DNA of 64,000 bases from Bacteroidales bacterium (lineage in GTDB: Bacteria > Bacteroidota > Bacteroidia > Bacteroidales > P3), in NCBI GenBank assembly GCA_017480245.1, contig JAFVBA010000003.1, positions 1 to 64,000 of the forward strand. Direction: 5' to 3'. Position numbers and translations under genes: made by a program. Positions 34,075 through 43,289 of this stretch are shown in pieces. The notes beneath the pieces were generated by a model. The model was not told where the DNA came from. It did not search any database and was given only the letters and a program-made list of their open reading frames with translations. Within the stretch, counting starts at the first letter, position 1. Each line of letters begins with the position of its first letter.

Positions 34075-35976
34075 CTAAACTAATTTTTCGTAAATTTTTT
34101 TCTTGATACTATCTTTGTCAATACCGCAAATCTCCTTTAATTGCTTAATTGTGCCTTGTTCTATGAACCTATCGTCAATACCAAGTACGGTAATATCATT
34201 CTTATATCCGTTTTCAGAAGCAAAATTCCTTACACTCCAACCGAATCCTCCCGTTTTCACTCCGTCTTCCGCTGTAATGATATACTTATATGTTTCAAAA
34301 ATATACTTCAACGTATCTTCGTCCAACGGTTTTAAGAAACGGAAATTATAAAGTCCCACTTCATTATCTACATTTGCCATTTCGTCAATTGCATCTTTGC
34401 ATTCCTTTCCGATTGTTCCGATAAACAAGACCGCAATCCTGTTTCCCTTATAGATTTCTTCGGCTTTACCGATTTCAATTGCGGTAAAATCCTGTTTCCA
34501 ATCGGTAATAAATCCGTTTCCGCGCGGATAACGCAGTGCAAAAGGTCTATCAACAAACAAAGAAGCGTACATCATATTGCGCATTTCCACTTCATCTTTA
34601 GGAGCAGCCACAATCATATTGGGAATCATATTAAGGTAAGCCAAATCAAACACTCCGTGGTGGGTTGCACCGTCATCACCTACCAAACCAGCCCTGTCAA
34701 TACAGAAAGTTACAGCAAGGTTTTGCAGAGCAACGTCATGGATAATCTGGTCAAAGGAACGCTGCAAAAAAGATGAATAAACACAGCAGAAAGGTCTGAT
34801 ATTTCTTGTTGCGAATCCTGCAGCCAAGGTAACGGCATGCTCTTCGGCTATTCCTACATCAAAAGTTCTCTGAGGGAAACGCTCATTCATTTCATTCAAA
34901 CAAGAACCCGACAGCATCGCAGGCGTAATTGCGACAATGTTACCGTACTTCTCCGCCAATTCTACTAAACTCTTTCCAAAAACTTCAGAGAATTTCAACG
35001 GTTGATTGGTATCTGCCAATTTCATTTCCCTTTCACCCGTTTTGGCATCAAAAACCCCGGGAGCGTGATAGACTGTCGGATTGTTTTCTGCCACAGACAA
35101 TCCCTTGCCTTTCGTTGTTACGATATGCAATAGTTTAGGACCTTGGATTTTTTTCAATTTCTCTATCGTAGAAATTAATGTAGATAAATCGTGGCCGTCT
35201 ATCGGTCCGAAATAACGTATATGCAGCGCCTCAAAAAAGTTACTCTTTCCTGCGAAAAGGTTTTTAAAGAAAAGAAGTATTGAACGAAAAAAAGTACGGT
35301 GCTTATTGTATTCGTCCTTATTGCCTCCGAGTGCATTCCAAATTTGATTCTTTACCTTATTATATTTAGCCGATGAAGTGATATTGGTAAAGTATTGGCT
35401 CATTGCCCCAACACGTTTGTCAATACTAATTCCGTTATCATTGAGTATTACTAATAAATTAGCGGATGTACTTCCTGCGTGATTCAATGCCTCAAACGCC
35501 ATTCCGCCCGTCATACTTCCGTCTCCAATTACTGCAATATGAAAATTCTTATCATTTCCCACAATCTTATCTGCCAATGCCATGGCAAGCGATGCCGAAA
35601 CCGATGTGGAAGCATGCCCTGTCCCGAAATTATCATATTTACTTTCACTTCTTTTAGGGAAACCGCTTAAGCCGTTAAGTTTTCTTATTTGTTTGAATTG
35701 CTCTCTGCGTTCGGTAAGAACTTTATGTGCGTAAGCCTGGTGTCCGACGTCAAAAACCAATGTGTCATCGGGGACATTAAACAAGTAATGCAACGCAACG
35801 ATAAGTTCAACCGTTCCCAAAGATGAAGCTAAATGTCCGGGGTTTTCGCTTAATACATTAATTATATATTGTCTTAATTCTCCGCAAAGGATTTTCAACT
35901 CATCAATATCCAAATTCTTGACGTCCCCTGGAGAATTAATTTTATCCAATACAGTATATTTAAAATTATCTTCCAT
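34075..35976 (-). CDS. dxs: 1-deoxy-D-xylulose-5-phosphate synthase
   Basis: This is a 633-residue transketolase-fold enzyme. Thiamine diphosphate binds at GDGSMTGGMAFEALNHAG with the later NDNGISID. The catalytic Glu is in FDVGIAEEHAVTLAAG, and DRAGLVGDDGATHHG is typical of DXS. It joins pyruvate and glyceraldehyde 3-phosphate in the first step of the MEP isoprenoid route, which feeds the uppS product. It is monocistronic and divergent from comEC. Confidence 0.95.
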   Translation of the reverse strand: MEDNFKYTVLDKINSPGDVKNLDIDELKILCGELRQYIINVLSENPGHLASSLGTVELIVALHYLFNVPDDTLVFDVGHQAYAHKVLTERREQFKQIRKLNGLSGFPKRSESKYDNFGTGHASTSVSASLAMALADKIVGNDKNFHIAVIGDGSMTGGMAFEALNHAGSTSANLLVILNDNGISIDKRVGAMSQYFTNITSSAKYNKVKNQIWNALGGNKDEYNKHRTFFRSILLFFKNLFAGKSNFFEALHIRYFGPIDGHDLSTLISTIEKLKKIQGPKLLHIVTTKGKGLSVAENNPTVYHAPGVFDAKTGEREMKLADTNQPLKFSEVFGKSLVELAEKYGNIVAITPAMLSGSCLNEMNERFPQRTFDVGIAEEHAVTLAAGFATRNIRPFCCVYSSFLQRSFDQIIHDVALQNLAVTFCIDRAGLVGDDGATHHGVFDLAYLNMIPNMIVAAPKDEVEMRNMMYASLFVDRPFALRYPRGNGFITDWKQDFTAIEIGKAEEIYKGNRIAVLFIGTIGKECKDAIDEMANVDNEVGLYNFRFLKPLDEDTLKYIFETYKYIITAEDGVKTGGFGWSVRNFASENGYKNDITVLGIDDRFIEQGTIKQLKEICGIDKDSIKKKIYEKLV

Positions 35977-36007
35977 TATAAATTGTTCCTTTCCTTAAAA
36001 GAAATTG

Positions 36008-36015
36008 CAAAGTTA
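36008..36015 (-). promoter_or_regulatory. -7 box for dxs
   Basis: TAACTTTG on the minus strand, about 32 bases before the start codon. Confidence 0.6.
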
Positions 36016-36056
36016 CGAAAAAACGTTTTAAATCTATAGTCTAAGAGAAATTTTTG

Positions 36057-36064
36057 TAACTTTG
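36057..36064 (+). promoter_or_regulatory. -7 box for comEC
   Basis: TAACTTTG on the plus strand, 29 bases before the ATG at 36093, back to back with the dxs promoter. Confidence 0.6.
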
Positions 36065-36092
36065 CAGAAAATTATAATATGACTGTGCGATT

Positions 36093-37400
36093 ATGTTTAA
36101 GCGACCTATATTTGTTTTGTTGGTTATTTTGATTTTGTCGATAGTTTTTGTTGATTCGTTTCTGCCTACTGTTTTCCTGTCCAATCATTATATAAAACAT
36201 CTGCCGCAAACACAAACATTCAAGTATCTTATCACCGATTCGCCGAAGCAAACTCCCAAAACATATTCTTATACTGCAAAGATTATTTCATATTACGACC
36301 CTGCAACTTCAAAATGGGAATCGACAAAAGGAAAAATCAAAATATATATCCCCCAAAAAGATTCCGCAAATAAAGAAAATAAAATCCTGCAATACGGAGA
36401 TGTAATCGTCAGTTCGGATAATCTGCAACCGATACGCAATTTTGATTCTCTTTCGTCCTTTAATTACGTGCGTTATATGCGTCGTCAAAGAATTTATCAC
36501 CAAGTTTTCATTCATAAATTTGAATTAATTGATTCCAATAAAGGTAATAAATTCATCAGTTACGCAAAAAAGACAAACCTTCTGTTGAAAAACCGAATAC
36601 AACAAACAACTATGGGCAAGGAACAAAAGAATCTTGCAGTAGCTCTGCTTTTAGGCGACAAAAGGGATTTGGACAAAGAAATACGGCAACAATTTAATAC
36701 CTCTGGGTTAGCACATATTCTCTGCGTTTCAGGACTTCATATTATGTTAATCGTATTTGCCGTTTCATCATTATTAAAATACATCTTGCCATGCACAGAA
36801 ACATTCGTATATATAAGAAACATCATAACGGTAATACTTTGTTGGGTTATAGCATTCGTTGTTGGTTTGACACCATCGGCGTTGAGGGTTGCAACGATGT
36901 TATCTGTTTTGACTTTATCCAAATTTACTTATCTCAATGACGATAGATGCAACGTATTGGCAGTAACTGCGTTTGTATTTTTGGTAATTGACCCGTTGTT
37001 GTTATTTAATATTTCTTTCCAACTGTCATTTCTTGCAGTGTTGGGCTTATTAACCTTATTCCCTTTTGTATATAATAAGGTAAAGTTAAGGTATAAACAT
37101 CCGTTTAAATGGATTAATCCGTTGTTGGCAAATATTAGTGCAACGACATCAGCACAAATATTATGTTTGCCTGTGATTATTATCAATTTCTCACGGTTTC
37201 CGATATTATTTTTAGTTTCTAATTTAATAGTAATACCATTAATGCAGATAATATTGGTATCTTTGATTGTAATGTTAGTTGTCAGCGACATACCGTTAGT
37301 AAATAATTGTGTAAATTGTCTTTGCAATTTTGAGTTGTCTTTTCTTTTGAACACGGCTGCGGTTACTGACAGAATAACTTCTTGGATTTTCCGATTATAA
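36093..37400 (+). CDS. ComEC/Rec2-family competence protein, short form
   Basis: The 435-residue protein has one or two membrane segments at the N-terminus, then an OB-fold-like domain (PKTYSYTAKIISYYDPATSKWES). The membrane competence domain carries the signature FNTSGLAHILCVSGLHIMLI, SFQLSFLAVLGLLTLFP and about seven further helices. ComEC forms the inner-membrane channel for DNA uptake. Longer relatives end in a metallo-beta-lactamase domain; here the protein stops right after the membrane part. There is no sign of a frameshift in the following 110 bases, so this seems to be the natural end. Confidence 0.85.
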   Translation: MFKRPIFVLLVILILSIVFVDSFLPTVFLSNHYIKHLPQTQTFKYLITDSPKQTPKTYSYTAKIISYYDPATSKWESTKGKIKIYIPQKDSANKENKILQYGDVIVSSDNLQPIRNFDSLSSFNYVRYMRRQRIYHQVFIHKFELIDSNKGNKFISYAKKTNLLLKNRIQQTTMGKEQKNLAVALLLGDKRDLDKEIRQQFNTSGLAHILCVSGLHIMLIVFAVSSLLKYILPCTETFVYIRNIITVILCWVIAFVVGLTPSALRVATMLSVLTLSKFTYLNDDRCNVLAVTAFVFLVIDPLLLFNISFQLSFLAVLGLLTLFPFVYNKVKLRYKHPFKWINPLLANISATTSAQILCLPVIIINFSRFPILFLVSNLIVIPLMQIILVSLIVMLVVSDIPLVNNCVNCLCNFELSFLLNTAAVTDRITSWIFRL

Positions 37401-37443
37401 CTGCGTATTTTTCTTTTAATATGACTATTGTATAAAATAAAAA

Positions 37444-37464
37444 GCCTACACGAAATATGTAGGC
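37444..37464 (-). terminator. prfB terminator
   Basis: GCCTACA/TGTAGGC hairpin followed on the minus strand by TTTTTATTTTA. Confidence 0.75.
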
Positions 37465-37512
37465 CGTACAACGTATAAATTTAATCCGAATGTAAAAACA
37501 AATATCCTGTTC

Positions 37513-38599
37513 TCAACCGCCGAATTGCATCAAATATGCTTTTATCATCTCATCTAAATCGCCGTCCAACACACTCGAAGTGTCGGAAGTCTCATAGCCA
37601 GTCCGTAAGTCCTTAACCATGTGATAAGGATGCAAAACGTACGAACGTATCTGCGAACCCCACTCTACGCGCTTTTTACCTGCTTCTATTTCTGCAATCT
37701 TTTCCTGTTTTCTTCTCAGTTCCTGTTCATATAATTGCGAACGCAGCATTTGCAAAGCCTTTTCCCTGTTTTGCAATTGCGAACGCGTCTGTTGGCATTC
37801 AATGATTATGTTGTCAGGTTTGTAATGCAAACGGACTGCCGTCTCAACTTTATTCACGTTCTGCCCGCCCGGACCTGAAGAACGGAAGGTTTCCCATTCT
37901 ATATCAGCAGGATTGATATTTATCTCTATGTTATCATCAACCACAGGGTAAGCATAAACCGATGCAAACGAAGTATGGCGTTTATTAGCCGCATCAAAAG
38001 GCGACAAACGCACCAAACGATGAACTCCGTTCTCGCCTTTCAAATATCCATAGCAATATTTGCCGCTTATTTCCAAGGTAACGTTTTTGTAACCTGCCAC
38101 ATCGCCTTCCTGAGATGAGACCTCTTCAACTTTATATCCGTTTCTCTCCGCCCAACGTACGTACATACGCATCAGCATTGAGACCCAGTCGCAACTTTCC
38201 GTACCGCCGGCACCCGAATTTATCGTAAGGATGGCGTCAAGTGTGTCTTCCTCAGCCCCAAGCATCTTTTTAAATTCAAGATTCTCAATTTTCCTGCCCG
38301 TTTTCTCAATATCTGCGTCAATTTCCTGCTGACTTGCTTCGCCCATATCAAAAAATTCTTTCAATACTTTCAAGTCTTCAAATGAGGAATTGACATCTCT
38401 GTATTCTGCTACGACATCTTTGAGCGCCGAAATCTCTTTTAACAATTTTTCCGCTGCTTTCGGGTCGTTCCAAAAGTCAGGCGCTTCGGTTAAACTCTGC
38501 TTTTCTTTTATTGTTTCCTCTTTCTTTGCGATGTCAAAGACACCTCCATAGATCCTGAAGGCGCAATTCAAAATCTTTGATAGTTTCTTCCGTTGTCAT
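37513..38599 (-). CDS. prfB: Peptide chain release factor 2 with programmed +1 frameshift
   Basis: The true start is ATG 38599 ([21 protein letters not shown]). After 21 codons the frame meets CTT TGA C, and a +1 shift into GAC continues [15 protein letters not shown] to the stop, giving about 361 residues. A continuous frame starting [12 protein letters not shown] is an artefact of the shifted frame. The RF2 stop-recognition tripeptide SPF is in [12 protein letters not shown] and the catalytic GGQ in [15 protein letters not shown]2 ends translation at UGA and UAA. The ATG overlaps the upstream stop as ATGA, so the two genes are coupled. Confidence 0.95.
38533..38547 (-). promoter_or_regulatory. 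prfB frameshift signal
   Basis: Minus strand reads GGAGG-TGT-CTT-TGA-C. A Shine-Dalgarno-like GGAGG lies three bases before the slippery CTT, followed by the in-frame UGA and a C, the same layout as the known autoregulatory site in E. coli prfB. Confidence 0.93.
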
Positions 38600-39876
38600 T
38601 TTTCTTTATAATTATTTTTTATTCCTTTATTATCTTTTGTTATTATGCTTTGTGCTGCCAAAACTGCGCTTGAGAACGCTATTTGCAGGTTGTAACCGCC
38701 AGTGTCGGCGTCCAAATCCAATAACTCGCCAGTAACGTAAAGGTTTTTCACCTTTTTACTTTCCATAGTCCGTTTGTCAATCTCTTTTAACGACACTCCG
38801 CCCTGCGTAATTATGGCTTCACGCCAACCCATATCGCCGATAATCTCCTCGCGTCTGAATTTCAGATACCAAAGAATGCTTTTGACGTCCCTTTCGGTAA
38901 GTTTATAACCCATAGTCCGTGGATTAATCTTGCAAACTCGCAAAATCTCTTCCGCCATTGGCTTTTGAACCCACTTTCTTACGATATTGACAGCGTTTTC
39001 AGTCCTTCGCTCCTTAAATGTTGCGGTAATCTCACTGCGCAATCGCTCTTCGCTTACTTTTGGTTTGAAATCAATATTCAAAAACATCTCTTTGCCTTCG
39101 TCAAACGCCCTTGCAATCTCACGCGAAACGGAAAGAATCACAGGACCTGCCACTCCGTATTCGTCCAAAGTGATGTCGCCGAAGTGTGATGCAATAATGG
39201 TTTTGTCTTTATCGGTAATATTGACTTGACAGTTCTTAATCTCAAGGTTTTGCAGCGAAATAGGATAACCATTTTCAGTTCTCAGGCCGACAAGTGCAGG
39301 TATCGGGGTAATGATTTGATGATCTAAAAGTTTCAAAATGCGGTATCCGTCCCCTGTTGAGCCTGTTGTTTGATATGATTTGCCGCCTGTACAGATTATT
39401 ATGTTATCTGCAAGGATTTTTTCATTATTTGCAATCACTCCGATGGCTTTTCCGTTATCCTTTATCAGATGTTTGACATCGCAATTCTTGATAATCTGGA
39501 CGTTTTCGGCGAATTCAATTTCTTTTAACAGCGCAAAAAATATGTCATTGGCCTTATCGCTTTGAGGAAATACCCTTCCGCCGCGTTCAGTCTTCAATTC
39601 CACACCTTTTTCGGTAAAAAAATCCATCAAATCGGCGTTATTGAAATTGTCAAAAGCGTATTCAAAAAACTCAGGTGAGGAAATATGGGAAAGATATTCG
39701 CTTCTGCCGCAGGAGTTAGTCAAATTGCAACGTCCTTTTCCTGTAATACGCAGTTTCAATCCGCATTGGTGCTTTTTTTCAAGCAAAACAACTTCATGAT
39801 TAGCCTTTGCAAGAATATTAGCAGCCATCAAACCGCTCGCACCTGCCCCTATAATTATTGTTTTTTGTGGTTTCAT
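38596..39876 (-). CDS. HI0933-family NAD(P)/FAD-dependent oxidoreductase
   Basis: This is a 426-residue flavoprotein. The FAD-binding start is IIGAGASGLMAANILAKANHEVVLLEKKHQCGLKLRITGKGRCNLTN. A middle domain carries TGGKSYQTTGSTGDGYRI, and the C-terminal GELLDLDADTGGYNLQIAFSSA is the family hallmark. Most members have no proven role (relatives include BaiN-like proteins of bile acid metabolism). Its stop overlaps the prfB start by four bases. Confidence 0.88.
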   Translation of the reverse strand: MKPQKTIIIGAGASGLMAANILAKANHEVVLLEKKHQCGLKLRITGKGRCNLTNSCGRSEYLSHISSPEFFEYAFDNFNNADLMDFFTEKGVELKTERGGRVFPQSDKANDIFFALLKEIEFAENVQIIKNCDVKHLIKDNGKAIGVIANNEKILADNIIICTGGKSYQTTGSTGDGYRILKLLDHQIITPIPALVGLRTENGYPISLQNLEIKNCQVNITDKDKTIIASHFGDITLDEYGVAGPVILSVSREIARAFDEGKEMFLNIDFKPKVSEERLRSEITATFKERRTENAVNIVRKWVQKPMAEEILRVCKINPRTMGYKLTERDVKSILWYLKFRREEIIGDMGWREAIITQGGVSLKEIDKRTMESKKVKNLYVTGELLDLDADTGGYNLQIAFSSAVLAAQSIITKDNKGIKNNYKEK

Positions 39877-39922
39877 AAAATTTTTTGTTGAAATTCAAAC
39901 ACCCGAATGCCTCTTTACCTTA

Positions 39923-40801
39923 CTAATTCTTGCTGTCGTAACCGAAATATTTCAAATCCTTAAGATTATTACGCCAATTATCTTTAACTTTTACGAAAAG
40001 ATTCAAATAAGTGTGCTTTCCGCTGAACGCTTCTATATCTTTGCGGGCCTCAATACCCACTTTCTTTATCATTTGTCCCCCTTTACCGATTATAATATTC
40101 TTTTGGCTCTCGCGTTCTACGTAAATAATGGCGGAAATACGGTCAATATCCTTTTCTTCCTTGTATTCATCAATTGCAACTTCCACACTGTAAGGAATTT
40201 CTTTCTTGTAATTCAAAAGAATCTTCTCGCGGATAATCTCACTTGCGAAAAAACGCATGGATTTGTCAGTTAATTCGTCTTGAGGGAAGTACGGAGGATT
40301 TTCGGGCAGGAATTCCAAAAGCGTATCACGGATTTTATCAACGTTGAATCTCTCCTTAGCAGATGCAGGTATGATAACCGCACGCGGAATAATGCTCTGC
40401 CAATACTCCGTCATCTGATTAACGATTTCTTGTTTGGAAATATCAATCTTATTTATCACCAAAACGACAGGAATATCGGAATTGATGATTTTATCAAGCA
40501 CTTGTTCGTTTTTAAGTTTCTCTCCGATTTCGGTAACAAGCAAAAAAACGTCCGCATCTTTCAAAGCGCCGTTGATAAATCCCAACATCTGTTCGTGCAA
40601 TCTGTTTGCGGCATTGACAATACCCGGAGTGTCGGAAAAAATCATCTGAAAATCCTCACCGTTAAGTATTCCCATAATACGATGTCTTGTTGTCTGGGCT
40701 TTATATGTTATAATGCTGAGATTTTCTCCCACTAAGGCGTTCATAAGCGTACTTTTGCCAACGTTGGGATTGCCGATAATATTTATAAATCCTGATTTCA
40801 T
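39923..40801 (-). CDS. era: GTPase Era
   Basis: The start is placed at ATG 40801 (MKSGFINIIGNPNVGKSTL) rather than the longer frame from 40822, because Era proteins begin just before the G1 loop. G1 is GNPNVGKST, G3 DTPG, G4 NKID. The C-terminal KH domain has IIGKGGQMIKKVGIEARKDIEAF. Era binds the 3' end of 16S rRNA in small-subunit assembly. It lies about 50 bases after tRNA-His with no terminator in between, so the two may be co-transcribed. Confidence 0.95.
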   Translation of the reverse strand: MKSGFINIIGNPNVGKSTLMNALVGENLSIITYKAQTTRHRIMGILNGEDFQMIFSDTPGIVNAANRLHEQMLGFINGALKDADVFLLVTEIGEKLKNEQVLDKIINSDIPVVLVINKIDISKQEIVNQMTEYWQSIIPRAVIIPASAKERFNVDKIRDTLLEFLPENPPYFPQDELTDKSMRFFASEIIREKILLNYKKEIPYSVEVAIDEYKEEKDIDRISAIIYVERESQKNIIIGKGGQMIKKVGIEARKDIEAFSGKHTYLNLFVKVKDNWRNNLKDLKYFGYDSKN

Positions 40802-40852
40802 CTTTATTAATAATAATCCCACGAAAGCGGTTGCAATCGCGGGAAATTTAAG

Positions 40853-40926
40853 GGTACCTGGTGAGATTCGAACTCACGACAACCGGAACCACAATCCGGT
40901 GCTCTAACCGCTGAACTACAGATACC
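40853..40926 (-). tRNA. tRNA-His (anticodon GUG)
   Basis: The minus strand forms a cloverleaf with the eight-base-pair acceptor stem unique to tRNA-His: the extra G at position -1 (40926) faces C73 (40853). Anticodon stem CCGGA/TCCGG encloses TTGTGGT, giving GTG. The T-arm is GTGAG TTCGAAT CTCAC. CCA is not encoded. Confidence 0.95.
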
Positions 40927-40945
40927 ATCTTTATTTTTCAGTTTG

Positions 40946-40953
40946 CAAAATTA
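40946..40953 (-). promoter_or_regulatory. -7 box for tRNA-His/era
   Basis: TAATTTTG on the minus strand, 20 bases before the tRNA 5' end. Confidence 0.6.
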
Positions 40954-41157
40954 CAAATATTTTAAATACCGACAAAAATTTAGACCATATTTTTGCAAAT
41001 TCTTTTATTAAACTCAACAATCTCAATAAGATAATTACAAATTCAAACATTTCCTCCCGTATATCAATCATTAGTTCCCCAAATATAGTGTTCTTATATT
41101 CAATCTTTGCTTTTTACAGTGCTTTTGCGTATATTCTTCCTGCTTTTGCGAAATATA

Positions 41158-41271
41158 CCGCCGCCCTTTCGTAATTCATTTTGAAAAAAACTCTTTTTTT
41201 AAGTAGAAAAAACAGTTTTTTTATATCAAAAAAAGAGTTTTTTTCAAATTATTTTCGCAAAGGGCGGCGTA
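41158..41271. repeat. Long near-perfect hairpin (CGCCGCCC element)
   Basis: The arms are about 44 bases each. CGCCGCCCTTT is exactly complementary to AAAGGGCGGCG, and inside it GAAAAAAACTCTTTTTTT pairs with AAAAAAAGAGTTTTTTTC. The loop is about 25 bases (41203-41227). No coding capacity. The flanks 40954-41157 and 41272-41400 show nothing I can identify. Confidence 0.85.
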
Positions 41272-41403
41272 AATAAGTCCAAAAGCATCAATTTATCCAT
41301 AAAAAGCAACGGCAAATAAAGAGATACTCCTCGTAAATATACTTCTCTTTGTAATTTATGCGTGTGTTATTTCGCAGAAATTCCATAAAAGTAATTTAAA
41401 ATC

Positions 41404-41434
41404 TTTGTCAAGTGGAAAATTTGTTGTAATTTTG
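41404..41434 (+). promoter_or_regulatory. ackA promoter
   Basis: TTTG at 41404-41407 and TAATTTTG at 41427-41434 are 19 bases apart, a full match to the phylum's -33/-7 consensus. It lies downstream of the first possible start codon (41405), so the start at 41477 is used. Confidence 0.75.
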
Positions 41435-41476
41435 AAATTCATTTTCAGAGAAAATAATAACAAAACAAGAAATATT

Positions 41477-42682
41477 ATGAAGATATTAGTTTTAAATTGC
41501 GGCAGCAGCTCAATCAAATACCAATTGATTGATATTATCAACGACAATGAGTCTAAACTTTTAGCGAAAGGACTTTGCGAAAGAGTAGGATTGGATATGA
41601 GCGAATTTACTCATAAACCTCAGGGTAAGGAAAAGCATTATGAAAAAATTCCTATCCCGACTCACAAAGACGGAATCGCTATCGTATTGAAGGCTTTGAC
41701 TGACGAAAAGATGGGAGTTATTAGTTCTTTGAACGAAATCCAGGCTTGCGGACACAGAGTGGCTCACGGCGGAGAAATTTTCACAAAGAGCGTCCTTATT
41801 AACGAAGAAGTAAAACAGCATATCAAGTCTTTGGAACCTTTAGCACCGTTACACACTCCTGCAAACTTAGCCGGAATAGAAGCAATGGAGCATTTACTTC
41901 CTTCAGCTCCGCAAGTAGCAGTTTTTGATACGGCTTTCCATCATACAATGCCGACACGTGCATATCTTTACGGCTTACCAATCAAATATTATGAGAAAGA
42001 CCGCATCCGCCGTTACGGTTTCCACGGCACATCTCACCGTTATGTAGCACCTAAAGCGGCTAAAATGGCCGGAATGGACATCAACAATTCCAAAATAATC
42101 TCCTGTCATCTTGGTAGTGGCGCATCAATTGCGGCAGTTTTGAACGGAAAGAGCATAGATACCTCAATGGGATTCACAACCGTAGAAGGATTGGTTATGG
42201 GTAGCCGTTGCGGAGACATAGATGTAGGAGCAGTTTTGTATATCGGCGAAAAAGAAGGATGGGGTTACAAAGAACTGAACAAATTTATAACAAAAGACTG
42301 CGGATTGAACGGATTAACCGAAGGTGTTACCGATATGCGCGACATAATGGCGGGCAAACGCGAGGGGAATCAACGTTTGAGTGATGCATTTGACGTTTTC
42401 GCTTACAGAGTAAAGAAATACATAGGAGCGTATGCCGCAGCAATGGGCGGAGTTGATATTATATTATTCACAGGTGGCATAGGAGAGAACGCATGGTGGC
42501 AAAGAGAAGCCATAAGTGAAGGTTTGGAATTCTTAGGTGCTAAAATTGACAAAAAAGTCAATGAAGAAATGGCAGGGAAAGACGGTATCATCTCAACGAC
42601 TGACAGTAAAGTTAAATTGTTGTCAGTAACTACGGACGAAGAATACGTAATTGCCAAAGACACTTTTGATTTATGTAATTAA
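41477..42682 (+). CDS. ackA: Acetate kinase
   Basis: The ATG at 41477 gives MKILVLNCGSSSIKYQLI, the exact start signature of acetate kinases; the open frame upstream to 41405 precedes the promoter. The protein is 401 residues. Further blocks are HRVAHGGE, FDTAFHHTMP, RRYGFHGTSHRYV, SCHLGSGAS and FTGGIGENAW. It makes ATP and acetate from acetyl phosphate. No pta gene is next to it in this window. Its stop codon overlaps the next start by one base (TAATG). Confidence 0.96.
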   Translation: MKILVLNCGSSSIKYQLIDIINDNESKLLAKGLCERVGLDMSEFTHKPQGKEKHYEKIPIPTHKDGIAIVLKALTDEKMGVISSLNEIQACGHRVAHGGEIFTKSVLINEEVKQHIKSLEPLAPLHTPANLAGIEAMEHLLPSAPQVAVFDTAFHHTMPTRAYLYGLPIKYYEKDRIRRYGFHGTSHRYVAPKAAKMAGMDINNSKIISCHLGSGASIAAVLNGKSIDTSMGFTTVEGLVMGSRCGDIDVGAVLYIGEKEGWGYKELNKFITKDCGLNGLTEGVTDMRDIMAGKREGNQRLSDAFDVFAYRVKKYIGAYAAAMGGVDIILFTGGIGENAWWQREAISEGLEFLGAKIDKKVNEEMAGKDGIISTTDSKVKLLSVTTDEEYVIAKDTFDLCN

Positions 42683-43251
42683 TGAAGTTATTTGGTAAGA
42701 TTATATTGAAACTCGGCGGTTTTCATCTCATTTCCGATTTCAGCGAAGAGATGAAAAACGCCGTCATTATTGAAGCTCCTCATACGAGTATGTGGGATTT
42801 CGTTTGGGGAAGGGCTGGTCTTTGGGCGTTAGGGGTAAGATGTCATTTCCTTATCAAAAAAGAATTGTTTTTCTTCCCGTTAGGGATTTTGCTTAAGGCA
42901 TTAGGTGCCGTTCCTGTCAATAGAGGCAAGGACGGAAAAGGATTTTACGACAACATTATCCGTCAATTGCAGACCAATAAGAACTTTTCTTTAATCATTA
43001 CCCCCGAAGGTACGCGCAAAAAGACGAACAATTGGAAGAAAGGTTATTATTACATCGCCCAAAAGGCAGAAAAACCTATCTTTATGGCGTGGATAGATTA
43101 CAAAGAGAAGACTTGCGGAATGAATAAGCAAAGTAAATTGATTCCGAGCGGCGATTACAACAAAGATTTTGAGAAGATAAAGGATTTTTATAAGAACATC
43201 CGAGCCAAACATCCCGAAAAATTTAATCTAAGTAAAGAATACCTGAATTAG
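42682..43251 (+). CDS. 1-acylglycerol-3-phosphate acyltransferase family protein
   Basis: This is a 189-residue PlsC-type protein. The H-x4-D motif is in [13 protein letters not shown], the second motif in [13 protein letters not shown], and the third is [13 protein letters not shown]. It is shorter than E. coli PlsC and more like the small acyltransferases found in Bacteroidota, so it may acylate lysophosphatidate or another lipid. It is translationally coupled to ackA and lies 38 bases upstream of aspS. Confidence 0.85.
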   Translation: MKLFGKIILKLGGFHLISDFSEEMKNAVIIEAPHTSMWDFVWGRAGLWALGVRCHFLIKKELFFFPLGILLKALGAVPVNRGKDGKGFYDNIIRQLQTNKNFSLIITPEGTRKKTNNWKKGYYYIAQKAEKPIFMAWIDYKEKTCGMNKQSKLIPSGDYNKDFEKIKDFYKNIRAKHPEKFNLSKEYLN

Positions 43252-43289
43252 AATCAAAGAAAAAACATTTAAATTATTATAAAGAAATC

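Noticed and set aside
38536-38571. prfB start at 38571 ([12 protein letters not shown])
   Set aside because: These residues come from the wrong frame upstream of the programmed frameshift; the ATG at 38599 with the ATGA overlap is the real start.
41405-41476. N-terminal extension of acetate kinase
   Set aside because: The consensus promoter lies inside it and acetate kinases begin at MKILVLNCGSSS.
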